The notes beneath the pieces were generated by a model. That model ran no database searches. It was not told the DNA's origin and was given only the letters and a program-made list of their open reading frames with translations. From Affinibrenneria salicis (GTDB lineage: Bacteria; Pseudomonadota; Gammaproteobacteria; Enterobacterales; Enterobacteriaceae): 64,000 bases of DNA. Below, one piece after another: positions 18,572-27,816 of the stretch; positions within the stretch are counted from its first letter, which is position 1; each line of letters begins with the position of its first letter. The stretch spans positions 408,225-472,224 of the forward strand of contig NZ_VYKJ01000003.1 in assembly GCF_008710095.1 (NCBI RefSeq), given 5' to 3'. Made by a program: the position numbers and the translations under genes.

Positions 18572-19858
18572 TTAACCGACTCGCTTTCCGGGACGTCGGG
18601 CGGTAAGTACGTTCAGGTAATCCCCGGCCCCCGTCTGGTAGCGTCGCGTCGACGAATCGAGCGCCTGCTGCGCGGCGGCGACATAGCCCTGACGGGCGTC
18701 CAGCTGTTCGCTAAGCGTCGCCCGGCGGGCCAGCGCGTCGGCTACGTCCCGAAAGGCGGTCTGGATCGTTTTCTCGTAGCTCGCCACCCGCCCCTGCTTC
18801 TGCGCCTGGGCATAACGTAATTGCGCCAGATTGCCGCCGCCGGCGAACAGGGGAAGGGTGACCGAAGGCGAAAAAGCCCAGATGCGCGAGCCGCCGCTGA
18901 ACAGGTTGGCCAGCGAATCGCTGCCGGCCCCTGCGCTGGCGGTCAGCGTGATGGTCGGAAAGAAGCTGGCGCGCGCCGCGCCAATGCTGGCGTTGGCGCT
19001 TTTCAGATTATGCTCGGCTTCCCGCACGTCCGGACGGCGCAGCAGAACGGATGACGATACGCCCGCCGGCAGCAGCGCGATGCTATGGTTCGGCAAGGAC
19101 TCCAGCGTGCCGGGCAGCAGGGCATCGGGCACGTCGCTGCCGGTCAGCAGGGTCAGCGCATTTTTGCTCTGCGCCACTTGCGTCAGACCGGCGGCCACGC
19201 CGGCGCGCGCCTGCTGATAGATCGTTTGCGCTTCTGACGCGTCGCTGGCCGCCGCCAGGCCGTTTCGCTGCCGGCGCTGAACGGCGGCCAGCGAATCCGC
19301 GGCGCTCTGCCGGGTATTGCGCGCCAGCGCCAGATTGCTGTTAGCCGCGGCAAGCGCCAGCCACGCGCGGCTGGTGTCGGCAATCAGCGTCAGTCTGGCG
19401 CTCTGCGCGGTATATTCACTGGCGAGCCAGGTTTCTCGCGCGGCGCGCGTCAGGCTGCGGTTGCGGCCAAACAGGTCCAGTTCGAAACCGGATATCGCGC
19501 CTTCCGCCTGCGCGCTTTCGCTCATTCCGTTGGTCGGCGTTTGGCTGCGGGCGAGGCTAAGATCGGTATGCAGCGCAGGAAACAGCGCGCCGCGCTGTTC
19601 GCGGTACAACGCCCGGGCGGCGGACATATCGGCCAGCGCTTTCTGTACATCCCGATTGCTGCGCAGCGCCCGTTCGAGCAGTTGCCGCAGACGCGCATCG
19701 CCTATCACGCTTTTCCAGCCCGCCAGTTCGGCGCCTGTCTGACCGGACGCCCCCGGCCAGACGGCCGGCACGGGCGCGGCGGGGCGCTGCCAGACGGGAT
19801 CGAGCGACGCGCAGCCAGCCAGCATTAGAGACAGGGAAATAACACGCAAACGTATCAC
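18572..19858 (-). CDS. RND efflux outer-membrane factor, C-terminally truncated
   Basis: A 428-aa NodT/OprM-type lipoprotein: lipobox LMLAGC (Cys about 16), then WKSVIGDARLRQLLERALRS, the ELDLFGRN segment and LLRRPDVREAEHNLKSANA, all diagnostic. The protein stops just after YLNVLTA with the unrelated tail RRPGKRVG. Family members are about 460 aa and continue with a last helix, so roughly 35 residues are missing. No continuation is visible in other frames, and the RcnB-like gene follows at once, suggesting a deletion joined them. Last gene of the MFP-RND-OMF operon, overlapping the pump gene by 4 bp. Whether it still forms a working channel is unclear. Confidence 0.86.
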   Translation of the reverse strand: MIRLRVISLSLMLAGCASLDPVWQRPAAPVPAVWPGASGQTGAELAGWKSVIGDARLRQLLERALRSNRDVQKALADMSAARALYREQRGALFPALHTDLSLARSQTPTNGMSESAQAEGAISGFELDLFGRNRSLTRAARETWLASEYTAQSARLTLIADTSRAWLALAAANSNLALARNTRQSAADSLAAVQRRQRNGLAAASDASEAQTIYQQARAGVAAGLTQVAQSKNALTLLTGSDVPDALLPGTLESLPNHSIALLPAGVSSSVLLRRPDVREAEHNLKSANASIGAARASFFPTITLTASAGAGSDSLANLFSGGSRIWAFSPSVTLPLFAGGGNLAQLRYAQAQKQGRVASYEKTIQTAFRDVADALARRATLSEQLDARQGYVAAAQQALDSSTRRYQTGAGDYLNVLTARRPGKRVG

Positions 19859-22800
19859 GCGGGGCCTCCGGCGACTGGACGGCGGAAAACGCGTTTCACC
19901 AGAATAAAGAACAGCGGCACGAAGAAAATCGCCAGTAAGGTGGCGCTGAGGGTGCCGCCGATAATACCGGTGCCGATGGCTATACGGCTATTGGCACCGG
20001 CGCCTGTGGCGATGGCCAGCGGCACCACGCCGGCGACAAACGCCAGCGATGTCATCAGAATAGGGCGCAGACGGGTGCGGGCGGCATTCAGGGCCGCCGA
20101 GCCCAGTGAACTGCCTTGCCGCACCGCCGTTTCCGCGAACTCCACGATCAAAATGGCGTTTTTCGCCGCCAGTCCGATGGTAGTGAGCAGCGCCACCTGA
20201 AAGTAGACATCATTATTTAATCCGCGCAGCGATGCGGCCAGAATCGCGCCGAGCAGCCCAAGCGGGATGACCATAATGACGGAGAACGGCACCGACCAGC
20301 TTTCATACAGCGCCGCGAGACACAGGAAGACGATAAGGATGGAGATGGAGTACAGGCTGACCGCCTGCCCGCTGGCCAGCTTCTCCTGTAGCGACAGCGC
20401 GCTCCAGGCCCATGTGGAGCCGGGCGGCAGCGCATTCGCCAGCGTTTCCATTTTGTTCATGGCTTCACCCGAACTGAAGCCGTCCGCATTGACGCCCTGA
20501 ATTTCGAAGGCGGCCGAGCCGTTGTAGCGCGTCAGGCTTTCCGCTCCCCAGCTCCAGCGGGTGGTCGCGAAGGCGGAAAATGGCGTCATCGTCCCTTCCG
20601 CGCCGCGAACAAACCATTTGCCCAGATCCGAGGGCTGGGAGCGGAAGTCTCCGTCGCCCTGCAGATAAACCCGTTTCACCCGTCCCCGATCGATAAAATC
20701 GTTCACGTAGGCGCCGCCCCAGGCCCCGGTGAGCGTATTCGTCACATCGCTCAGCGCCAGACCGAGCGCGACCGCTTTTTCGTTGTCGATATCCACCTGC
20801 AATTGAGCGGTTTCCGGCAGGGTATTGGCGCGCACGGCGAGCAGTTCCGGACTCTGCGCGGCCTCCCGTATCAGTTGATCGCGCAGCGTCAGCAGAGCGG
20901 CGCGATCGGTCGAACCGTTGGCCATCAGCTCAAAGGTGAAACCGCTGGTCTGGCCCAGTCCCTGAACGGAAGGCGGGGTAAGGGCAAAAATACGCGCGTC
21001 GCGGATAACGGCCAGCCGCTGCGTGGCTCGGGCCGATATCGCTTCCGCGGCGTTTTCCTTATCTGCGCGCTGCTCCCAGTTTTTCAGCTTAACGAACGCC
21101 ATGCCGGCGTTCTGCGCGCTGCCGGTATAGTTAAAGCCGGTAATGGTGAAAATGGCTTCCGTGTTGTTCTTTTCCTGCGTCAGGAACCAGTCCGTGATCT
21201 GTTTATTGACCGCGTCCGTGCGGCTGGCCGCCGCGCCGGCGGGCAGCGACGTCTGCAGCATAATTTCGCCCTGATCTTCATTGGGTAAAAAGCTGTCCGG
21301 CAGGCGCCACATCAGCAACGCCATCACCAGCCCCATCGCCGCGTAAACCAGCAGCATCGCCACAGGGCGACGCAGTACGCTCAGCACCTTATGCCGATAC
21401 CCGCGCTCGGTATTGCCGTAAAAGCGATTGAATTTCGCGAAAAAGCCCCTGACGGGCGGGTGATTATGGCGCAGCAGAATGCCGCACAGCGCCGGGGTCA
21501 GCGTCAGCGCCACCACGACGGACAGCGTCATGGCCGCGATAATGGTGACGGAGAATTGCCGATAGATCACGCCGGTGGCGCCGCCAAAGAAGGCCATAGG
21601 CAGAAACACGGCCGACAGCACCAGGGCGATCGCCACCAGCGCGCCGGAGATTTCCCCCATCGATTTTTCCGTCGCGTCTTTGGCGTTAAGGCCTTCATCG
21701 CGCATGATGCGTTCTACGTTCTCCACCACGACGATGGCATCGTCGACCAGCAGGCCGATAGCCAGCACCATGGCGAACAGCGTCAGGGTATTGATCGAAT
21801 AGCCGAACAGGAAAAGTACGCCGAACGTACCCAGCAGCACCACCGGGACGGCCAGCGCCGGTATCAGGGTGGCGCGCAGATTTTGCAGGAACAGGTACAT
21901 TACCGCCACCACCAGCACGATGGCTTCGGCCAGGGTCTTAACCACATCCTGCACCGACAGTTTGATGAATTCGGTGCTGTCTTTGGGGTAGGCCACGTCG
22001 TAGCCGACGGGCATTGTGCGCTGGTACTCGGCGATCTTCTCCTTGACCCGCGTGGAGGTTTCCAGCGCATTGGCGCCGGGCGCCAGCATCACGGCCAGTC
22101 CCGCCGCCGGATGGCCGTTAAGTTTCGCCGACATGCTGTAGGCCTGGCTGCCCATCTCCACCCGGGCCACATCGCCCAGCCGGACGATAGCGCCGGCGCT
22201 ATCGTGTTTGATGATAATATTGCGGAATTGCGCGGGCGTCTGCAGACGCGACTGGGCGCTAACGGTCGCCGTGAACTGTTGCTTTTGCGGCGCCGGCAGA
22301 CCGCCGATTTTTCCCGCCGATACCTGAATGTTCTGCGCCTGAACGGCGGCCGTCAGATCGCCGGGCATCAGGGAGTAGGCGGCCAGTTTGGTCGGATCCA
22401 TCCAGATACGCATGGCATATTCGCCGCCGAACACCATCAGTTCGCCGACGCCGTCCACCCGGGCCAGCGGGTCCTGCAAATTGCTCACCAGCCAGTCGCC
22501 GATATCGGCGCTGTTCGACTGGTCGGTTTTGTCATACAGCGCCAGAATCAGCAAATAGTTGGACTGGGATTTGGTGACGGTCACCCCGGCCTGCTGCACT
22601 TCGACCGGCAGACGAGACTCCGCCTGCTGGATCTTGTTCTGCACCTGGACCTGGGCGGTGTCCGGGTCGGTGCCCTGCGCAAAGGTCACGGTAATGGTGA
22701 CGGTGCCTTCAGAGGTGCTGCTGGCGTTGAAGTAGAGCAGGTTATCCAGCCCGGTCAACTGCTGTTCAATGACCTGGGTAACGCTATTTTCCAGCGTCTG

Positions 22801-22965
22801 GGCCGATGCGCCGGAGTAGGTGGCGCTGATGCGGATCGACGGCGGCGCCACATCCGGGTATTGCGCCACCGGCAGAATACGAATGGCCAGCAGACCCGCC
22901 AGCATGATCAGAATAGCGATCACCCAGGCGAAGACCGGATGATGGACAAAGAATCGGGAAAACAT
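19855..22965 (-). CDS. HAE1-family RND efflux pump (AcrB-like)
   Basis: A 1036-aa inner-membrane pump with 12 helices and two large periplasmic loops. It starts MFSRFFVHHPVFAWVIAI and carries the proton-relay aspartates Asp408/Asp409 in GLLVDDAIVVVENVER. The C-terminal half has GLAAKNAILIVEFAE with the partner lysine and the PILMTS segment. It exports hydrophobic drugs, detergents or plant compounds by proton antiport, through the adaptor encoded upstream and an outer-membrane factor. Its start overlaps the adaptor stop (TGATG). The closest named relative (AcrB, EefB or similar) cannot be decided here. Confidence 0.94.
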   Translation of the reverse strand: MFSRFFVHHPVFAWVIAILIMLAGLLAIRILPVAQYPDVAPPSIRISATYSGASAQTLENSVTQVIEQQLTGLDNLLYFNASSTSEGTVTITVTFAQGTDPDTAQVQVQNKIQQAESRLPVEVQQAGVTVTKSQSNYLLILALYDKTDQSNSADIGDWLVSNLQDPLARVDGVGELMVFGGEYAMRIWMDPTKLAAYSLMPGDLTAAVQAQNIQVSAGKIGGLPAPQKQQFTATVSAQSRLQTPAQFRNIIIKHDSAGAIVRLGDVARVEMGSQAYSMSAKLNGHPAAGLAVMLAPGANALETSTRVKEKIAEYQRTMPVGYDVAYPKDSTEFIKLSVQDVVKTLAEAIVLVVAVMYLFLQNLRATLIPALAVPVVLLGTFGVLFLFGYSINTLTLFAMVLAIGLLVDDAIVVVENVERIMRDEGLNAKDATEKSMGEISGALVAIALVLSAVFLPMAFFGGATGVIYRQFSVTIIAAMTLSVVVALTLTPALCGILLRHNHPPVRGFFAKFNRFYGNTERGYRHKVLSVLRRPVAMLLVYAAMGLVMALLMWRLPDSFLPNEDQGEIMLQTSLPAGAAASRTDAVNKQITDWFLTQEKNNTEAIFTITGFNYTGSAQNAGMAFVKLKNWEQRADKENAAEAISARATQRLAVIRDARIFALTPPSVQGLGQTSGFTFELMANGSTDRAALLTLRDQLIREAAQSPELLAVRANTLPETAQLQVDIDNEKAVALGLALSDVTNTLTGAWGGAYVNDFIDRGRVKRVYLQGDGDFRSQPSDLGKWFVRGAEGTMTPFSAFATTRWSWGAESLTRYNGSAAFEIQGVNADGFSSGEAMNKMETLANALPPGSTWAWSALSLQEKLASGQAVSLYSISILIVFLCLAALYESWSVPFSVIMVIPLGLLGAILAASLRGLNNDVYFQVALLTTIGLAAKNAILIVEFAETAVRQGSSLGSAALNAARTRLRPILMTSLAFVAGVVPLAIATGAGANSRIAIGTGIIGGTLSATLLAIFFVPLFFILVKRVFRRPVAGGPA

Positions 22966-24086
22966 CAGGCCTGACCTCCGCTGCGCTCGACGTCGACGGG
23001 CGCGACCTGCTGGCCGGGCGCCACCTTGTTGGTGCCCTCGGTGATCAGACGATCGCCGTTTTGCAGACCTTTCAGCACCAGCCAGCGATCGCCCGCCGCG
23101 TCACCGGTCTCCACCTGACGTTTCTCCACTTTGTTTTCCGCCGTGACGACCAGCGCCGTCGCATTGCCTTTGGCATCGCGGCTGATGCCGCGCTGCGGCG
23201 CCAGTATGGCGTTTTCCATCACGCCTTCATTAATTTTGGCGCGGATATACATGCCCGGCAGCAGCAGGTGTTGTGGATTAGGAAATACGGCGCGCAGGGT
23301 GACGGAACCGGTCGCCTCATCCACGGCGACTTCGGTGAGCGCCAGACGGCCTTTTTCCGCGTACTCGGTGCCATCTTCCAGTATCAGCGTCACGCTCAGG
23401 GTGTCGTTGTTCGTCGCCAGGGCCTGCTTGCGCAGGCGCAGCAAATCGCGGCTGGCGCGGGTGACGTCTACATACATGGTATCCAGCGCGCGGATTGTGG
23501 CCAGCGCCGAGTCCTGTTGAGCGGTTACCAGCGCGCCCGGCGTGACGCTGGAAATGCCGATGCGTCCGCTGATGGGCGCGGCGATCGTAGTCCAGGCCAG
23601 CTGAATTCGCGCACTTTCCAGCGCGGCCTTTTTCTCGCTTTCGCTGGCCTGGTCCTGTTCGCAGACGGCGCGGGCATCGTCGGCGTCCTGGCGGGAAACG
23701 TCATTCGTTTTCGCCAGTTGCGCGTAGCGATTCGCCTTGGCGCAGTCCGCCCGCAGCAGCGCCTGAGCGTTTTTCAGGGCGGCGGCGGCCTGATCGACGG
23801 CGGCCTGATAGCTGCCCGGGTCGATTTGGTAAAGCGCCTGGCCGGCCTGTACGTCGTCGCCTTCACGGAACAGGCGTTTCATAATCAGCCCGCCTACCTG
23901 CGGCCGTACTTGCGCCGTCATCGCGGATACGGTACGGCCAGGCAGTTCGCTGATCAGACTGTAGGGTTGCGCGCGCAGGCTAACGATGCCGACTTCAACG
24001 GGCTGCGCTTGGGGGGCGGCGATCTGCGGGTTATCGCAGCCCGCCAGGGTAACAATGGCCAGCAAGAAAAATCTTCTTAAAAACAT
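22965..24086 (-). CDS. RND efflux periplasmic adaptor (AcrA-like lipoprotein)
   Basis: A 373-aa membrane-fusion protein. Lipobox VTLAGC (Cys about 17) anchors it to the inner membrane. The split lipoyl domain is seen in EVRPQVGG-type sequence (VRPQVGGLIMKRLFREGDDV) and TTIAAPISGRIGISSVTPGALV, flanking an alpha-helical hairpin (about residues 95-165). Beta-barrel and membrane-proximal domains follow. It links the RND pump to the outer-membrane factor. First gene of the operon; site A, a candidate TetR operator, lies about 205 bp upstream. Confidence 0.93.
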   Translation of the reverse strand: MFLRRFFLLAIVTLAGCDNPQIAAPQAQPVEVGIVSLRAQPYSLISELPGRTVSAMTAQVRPQVGGLIMKRLFREGDDVQAGQALYQIDPGSYQAAVDQAAAALKNAQALLRADCAKANRYAQLAKTNDVSRQDADDARAVCEQDQASESEKKAALESARIQLAWTTIAAPISGRIGISSVTPGALVTAQQDSALATIRALDTMYVDVTRASRDLLRLRKQALATNNDTLSVTLILEDGTEYAEKGRLALTEVAVDEATGSVTLRAVFPNPQHLLLPGMYIRAKINEGVMENAILAPQRGISRDAKGNATALVVTAENKVEKRQVETGDAAGDRWLVLKGLQNGDRLITEGTNKVAPGQQVAPVDVERSGGQA

Positions 24087-24290
24087 AATGTTATCCAGAA
24101 GCTAAAGGGATGAGAAGCCACCACCCTGGCAGCAGGTGAAAAACGCCCGCTTATTGATATTCGCCCGCAGGGCGGAGCGGCGCGCACGGTTAAGTCGGGC
24201 GTCAGCCGGACTTGCCCCATGCCGACGGTTATCGCTGTCGTCAGCGCTACTCTGAATGTCCGGCCGTTGTCTGTTTGTAAAATCGCGATT

Positions 24291-24306
24291 ACCGTACAGT
24301 ATGGTT
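24291..24306. promoter_or_regulatory. Candidate TetR operator, site A (RND operon)
   Basis: ACCGTACAGTATGGTT upstream of the adaptor gene. Its 18-bp window matches site B at 13 of 18 positions. On the minus strand it contains CATACT near a TTGACA hexamer, so it probably lies in the pump promoter. Confidence 0.5.
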
Positions 24307-24696
24307 CAGTTTTAATTGGCAAGGAAATTTTGTCAAGAGAAACACGCTGACACATATGGACACATACGGCGGGGGCAACGGGCGATCGCGGCGCGGTTTG
24401 TGGACTAAATGGCGGGAAGCGTTTGCCGGTCCGTATGGGCGCGGCGCGCACCCAACGAAACAGGCGAACGCGAAGAGGAAACGCGGCGGCCGGTTACTGA
24501 ACCGCGCCTTGCGCGTCGCGACGGCTATGCCGTCAGCTTCATATTTGGCACACCATGGCCTGGACTATGCTTGTTCCAGTAAGTTGCTGACCGGACCGTC
24601 ATTCGCGCGCCGCGTGATGATGACGTTTTTCCTGTCGTACCAATTAGCGCGTATATAAACAGATCCTATAGTCCGAATATATATAACTAATAAACC
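24307..24696. other. Gap with no recognised feature
   Basis: About 390 bp between the RND operon promoter and the IS630 remnant. Open frames here have no recognisable content. The right part becomes AT-rich near the IS end. Confidence 0.4.
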
Positions 24697-25718
24697 TCAA
24701 TATGCAGGTTTTAGCGCCTGAAAGCGATCGTGAATTCTGGACGTCAGTGAGGCCGCGATTTCTGGCTGCGTGGTCGCAACGAAGTTGAACATCGCATCCC
24801 GACATTCGCGGGTGTTTCAAAATAGCGATTGTTCCGCGCATGCTCATTCATCGCTTTCCATAAGCGCGCTGTCGTATTCAGGGTCGCGCGATACGGTGGC
24901 GGATAGTGAATTTTATGTTCGCTACAAAGGCCCGGTCTTTAATCAATGGGGTCCGGTTATATCCCGCTCCGTCCGGTATCACATGGATTTTCTGTCGGCA
25001 AGCAGGGTGACGTTTACGTATCTCAATGAAAAAAACCGATGCTGTAATCATTAATCGTTTGGTAGTCATAAATAACCGCGCAGCCCCTGTCGCTCAGATT
25101 CAGCGCAGTCGGAATATTCAGTCGGGTTCGGTTTTCCGTCGTTTTTACTGACTTTTTATGTCCTCTCCGTCTCCATCCATAACTGAGCTTTGTCGCCTGT
25201 GTCGGATGTCAGGCATCGAGAAACAGAATCGGCTCATCACCCGCTATTTTCTTAAAATATTCATCATATTCAATGAACTGTTTCTTTTTTTCTTCACTGA
25301 GTTTATGCGCTATGCCTGCCGGTTTTTGGCGGGTGAAACTGAGGCGCTGCAGCCTTTTGTTCATGCCGGCAATACTGAACCGGATAGCCCGGCGCTGTTC
25401 GACATAAGGCACAATATCGCGGCTATGATGGAATAGATACAGAGATAAGTGGCTGATTAAACTCTCTGTTTGACGAGCGCCGCGCATACTGCCAGCGCCG
25501 CCGTTTTCGGGTTTGAGCTTGTGGTCATCAAGATAATCACGGATATGGCGGTTGAGCGTGGTTTCATGAGGCTGCAGATCCTGAGCAATCATGGCCGAAC
25601 GCCAGCCTTCAGAGGCCAGAAGGCGCGCTTTGATGCAATCGCGGACATGGCCATCACGAGTGGTGTCGTGCAGGCGTTCAGGTTCGGCTTTTTGCTCATC
25701 AGTGATAAATATTTTCAT
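24697..25718 (-). pseudogene. IS630-family transposase, full length but decayed
   Basis: Starting at the ATG at 25718, the minus strand reads MKIFITDEQKAEPERLHD through to ILFLDA, where a TGA interrupts. The same frame continues HPTQATKLSYGW, KTTENRTRLNIPTALNLS and DYQTIND. After frameshifts, KIHVIPDGAGYNRTPLIKD, PPYRATLNTTARLWKAMNEH, ARNNRYFE and FQALKPAY complete the normal IS630 order to a stop at 24697. The catalytic aspartates sit in FLDA and IPDGAGY. Total length (about 1.02 kb) equals an intact transposase, so this is an in-place decayed insertion. The terminal repeats were not resolved. It separates the efflux block from kdp. Confidence 0.85.
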
Positions 25719-25921
25719 GCTGGCAAGCATGATCTCTTTAATGTATAAAATCAGCCATTTTTAATGATCACGGATATATAAATTTTTATTTCATGAGTAT
25801 TTAAGTTTTATTTAAATGATTATTCCTGCCGTTGTTATTGGTTTTTTTGTATTCGTTTCCCCTTTTTTAATACTGTGCGCGCCGCACCGGCTCTGCTTTT
25901 TATTGTGTGGATCGTTGTCTG

Positions 25922-25944
25922 CATTTTTATATTTTATTTATACC
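25922..25944 (+). promoter_or_regulatory. KdpE binding site
   Basis: TTTATA-N5-TTTATA at 25926-25942, inside a T-rich segment. It matches the known E. coli KdpE pattern TTTATA-N5-TTTACA with one mismatch. It lies 80-100 bp upstream of kdpF and just above a sigma-70 promoter, as in E. coli. Confidence 0.75.
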
Positions 25945-25957
25945 TTTGGCGCCAATA

Positions 25958-25986
25958 TTGACGACATTTTTATTTCCATTTATTTA
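25958..25986 (+). promoter_or_regulatory. kdpFABC promoter
   Basis: TTGACG (25958-25963) and TATTTA (25981-25986) are separated by 17 bp. Transcription would begin near 25993, about 30 bp before kdpF, with the KdpE site centred near -59. The weak -10 fits an activator-dependent promoter. Confidence 0.65.
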
Positions 25987-26023
25987 CACTTGAGCCGTCT
26001 TCAATGAATCCGGGAGCGTCGCC

Positions 26024-26113
26024 ATGAACGTGGAATTAATTACCGGCATTGTGCTGGTGTTTTTGTTACTGGGCTATCTGTTTTATGCCCTCTGCCGGGC
26101 GGAGGATTTCTGA
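26024..26113 (+). CDS. kdpF: Potassium-transporting ATPase subunit KdpF
   Basis: A 29-aa membrane peptide, [20 protein letters not shown] followed by YALCRAEDF, the same length as E. coli KdpF and with the same LVFLLLGYL helix. It stabilises the KdpABC complex in the inner membrane. The stop overlaps the kdpA start by one base. It is too short for routine gene calling. Confidence 0.92.
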   Translation: MNVELITGIVLVFLLLGYLFYALCRAEDF

Positions 26114-27798
26114 TGGCTGCCGAAGGCTTTTTATTACTGGTCAGTTTGCTGGTCGTGCTGTTTTTACTGGCGCAACCGCTGGGCCGTTTCATGTCAGGCA
26201 TGGCGCTTGATCGCGCTGCGCCGGGGACCGCGGCGATAGAGCGCGCTTTATGGCGCCTGTGCGGCGTGCCGCAGGGCGAAATGAACTGGCGACAGTATCT
26301 GGGCGCCGTACTGCTGTTTAACCTGCTGGGGCTGGCGTTTCTATTTTTCATTCTGCTGCTGCAGGGCAGCCTGCCGCTTAACCCGCAGGGGCTGCCCGGG
26401 CTGTCCTGGCATCTGGCGCTGAATACGGCGATCAGTTTCGTCAGCAACACCAACTGGCAGTCTTATGCCGGCGAATCCACCATGAGTTATTTCAGCCAGA
26501 TGGTCGGTCTTGCCGTGCAGAACTTCCTGTCGGCGGCGACCGGTATTGCCGTGCTGTTTGCGCTGATGCGCGGTTTTGCCCGGCATAGCACGGATAATCT
26601 TGGCAATGCGTGGCGCGATCTTACCCGCGTCACGCTGTGGGTGCTGTTGCCGCTGTCGCTGGTTATGGCGCTGTTTCTGGCCGGTCAGGGGGTAATACAG
26701 AATTTCAGCCCTTACGTGACGGCCGCCACGCTGGAAGGGGCGCAGCAGACGTTGCCGATGGGGCCGGTGGCGTCGCAGGAGGCGATCAAAATGTTGGGCA
26801 CCAACGGCGGCGGTTTGTTTAACGCCAACTCGGCCCATCCGTTCGAAAACCCGACCGCGCTGACCAACTTCGCGCAGATGCTGGCCATCTTTCTTATCCC
26901 GGCCGCGCTGTGCTTTACCTTTGGCGACGTGGCGCGCGATCGCGCCCAGGGACGCACCCTCCTGTGGGCGATGACGCTGATGTTTGTGGTCGCCGCCGTG
27001 CTGGTGATGACGGCGGAAGTCAGGGGCAATCTTCATCTGACCGCCTTCGGCGCGGACAGCGCCATGAACTGGGAAGGGAAGGAGAGCCGCTTCGGTATCC
27101 TGAACTCCAGCCTGTTCGCGGTGATCACCACGGCCGCGTCCTGCGGGGCGGTCAACGCCATGCATGATTCGTTCACCGCGCTGGGCGGCATGATCCCTAT
27201 GTGGCTGATCCAACTGGGCGAGGTGGTGTTCGGCGGCGTCGGTTCCGGCCTTTACGGCATGCTGATGAATGTGCTGCTGGCGGTGTTTATCGCCGGCCTG
27301 ATGATTGGCCGCACGCCGGAATATCTGGGTAAGAAAATCGGCGTGCAGGAAATGAAAATGGCGGCGATCTATATCCTGATTGCGCCGTCGCTGGTGCTGA
27401 CCGGCACGGCGCTGGCCATGATGACCGACGCGGGGCGCGCCGGCATGCTCAATCCGGGCGCGCATGGCTTCAGCGAAGTGCTGTATGCCGTCTCTTCGGC
27501 GGCCAACAATAACGGCAGCGCGTTCGCCGGGCTGTCCGCCAATACGCCTTTCTGGAATTTGTTGCTGGGGGCCGCCATGCTGCTCGGGCGCTTCGCGCCC
27601 TTTGTGCCGCTGCTGGTTATCGCCGGTTCTCTGGCGGCAAGAAAAATCCAGCCGGCCAGTTCAGGCACTTTGCCGACCCACGGGCCGCTGTTTGTCGCGC
27701 TGATTATCGGCACGGTATTGCTGGTCGGCGCACTGACCTTTATTCCGTCGCTGGCCCTTGGGCCCATCGTTGAACATTTACAGTTACTGGGCCATTAA
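26113..27798 (+). CDS. kdpA: Potassium-transporting ATPase subunit KdpA
   Basis: A 561-aa, ten-helix protein (E. coli 557 aa). The four selectivity-filter repeats are visible, including [52 protein letters not shown] and [13 protein letters not shown]. KdpA takes up K+ from the periplasm and passes it through an intramembrane tunnel to KdpB. It is part of the high-affinity KdpFABC system used when K+ is scarce. Confidence 0.97.
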   Translation: MAAEGFLLLVSLLVVLFLLAQPLGRFMSGMALDRAAPGTAAIERALWRLCGVPQGEMNWRQYLGAVLLFNLLGLAFLFFILLLQGSLPLNPQGLPGLSWHLALNTAISFVSNTNWQSYAGESTMSYFSQMVGLAVQNFLSAATGIAVLFALMRGFARHSTDNLGNAWRDLTRVTLWVLLPLSLVMALFLAGQGVIQNFSPYVTAATLEGAQQTLPMGPVASQEAIKMLGTNGGGLFNANSAHPFENPTALTNFAQMLAIFLIPAALCFTFGDVARDRAQGRTLLWAMTLMFVVAAVLVMTAEVRGNLHLTAFGADSAMNWEGKESRFGILNSSLFAVITTAASCGAVNAMHDSFTALGGMIPMWLIQLGEVVFGGVGSGLYGMLMNVLLAVFIAGLMIGRTPEYLGKKIGVQEMKMAAIYILIAPSLVLTGTALAMMTDAGRAGMLNPGAHGFSEVLYAVSSAANNNGSAFAGLSANTPFWNLLLGAAMLLGRFAPFVPLLVIAGSLAARKIQPASSGTLPTHGPLFVALIIGTVLLVGALTFIPSLALGPIVEHLQLLGH

Positions 27799-27816
27799 TT
27801 GCCGGAGAATTTTCGT

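Noticed and set aside
21391..22974. 527-codon plus-strand open frame over the RND pump gene
   Set aside because: Antisense shadow of the pump gene; composition is His/Arg/Gln-rich without motifs.
25816..26007. 63-codon hydrophobic frame upstream of kdpF
   Set aside because: It overlaps the KdpE site and the kdp promoter, and its hydrophobicity comes from the T-rich regulatory DNA.
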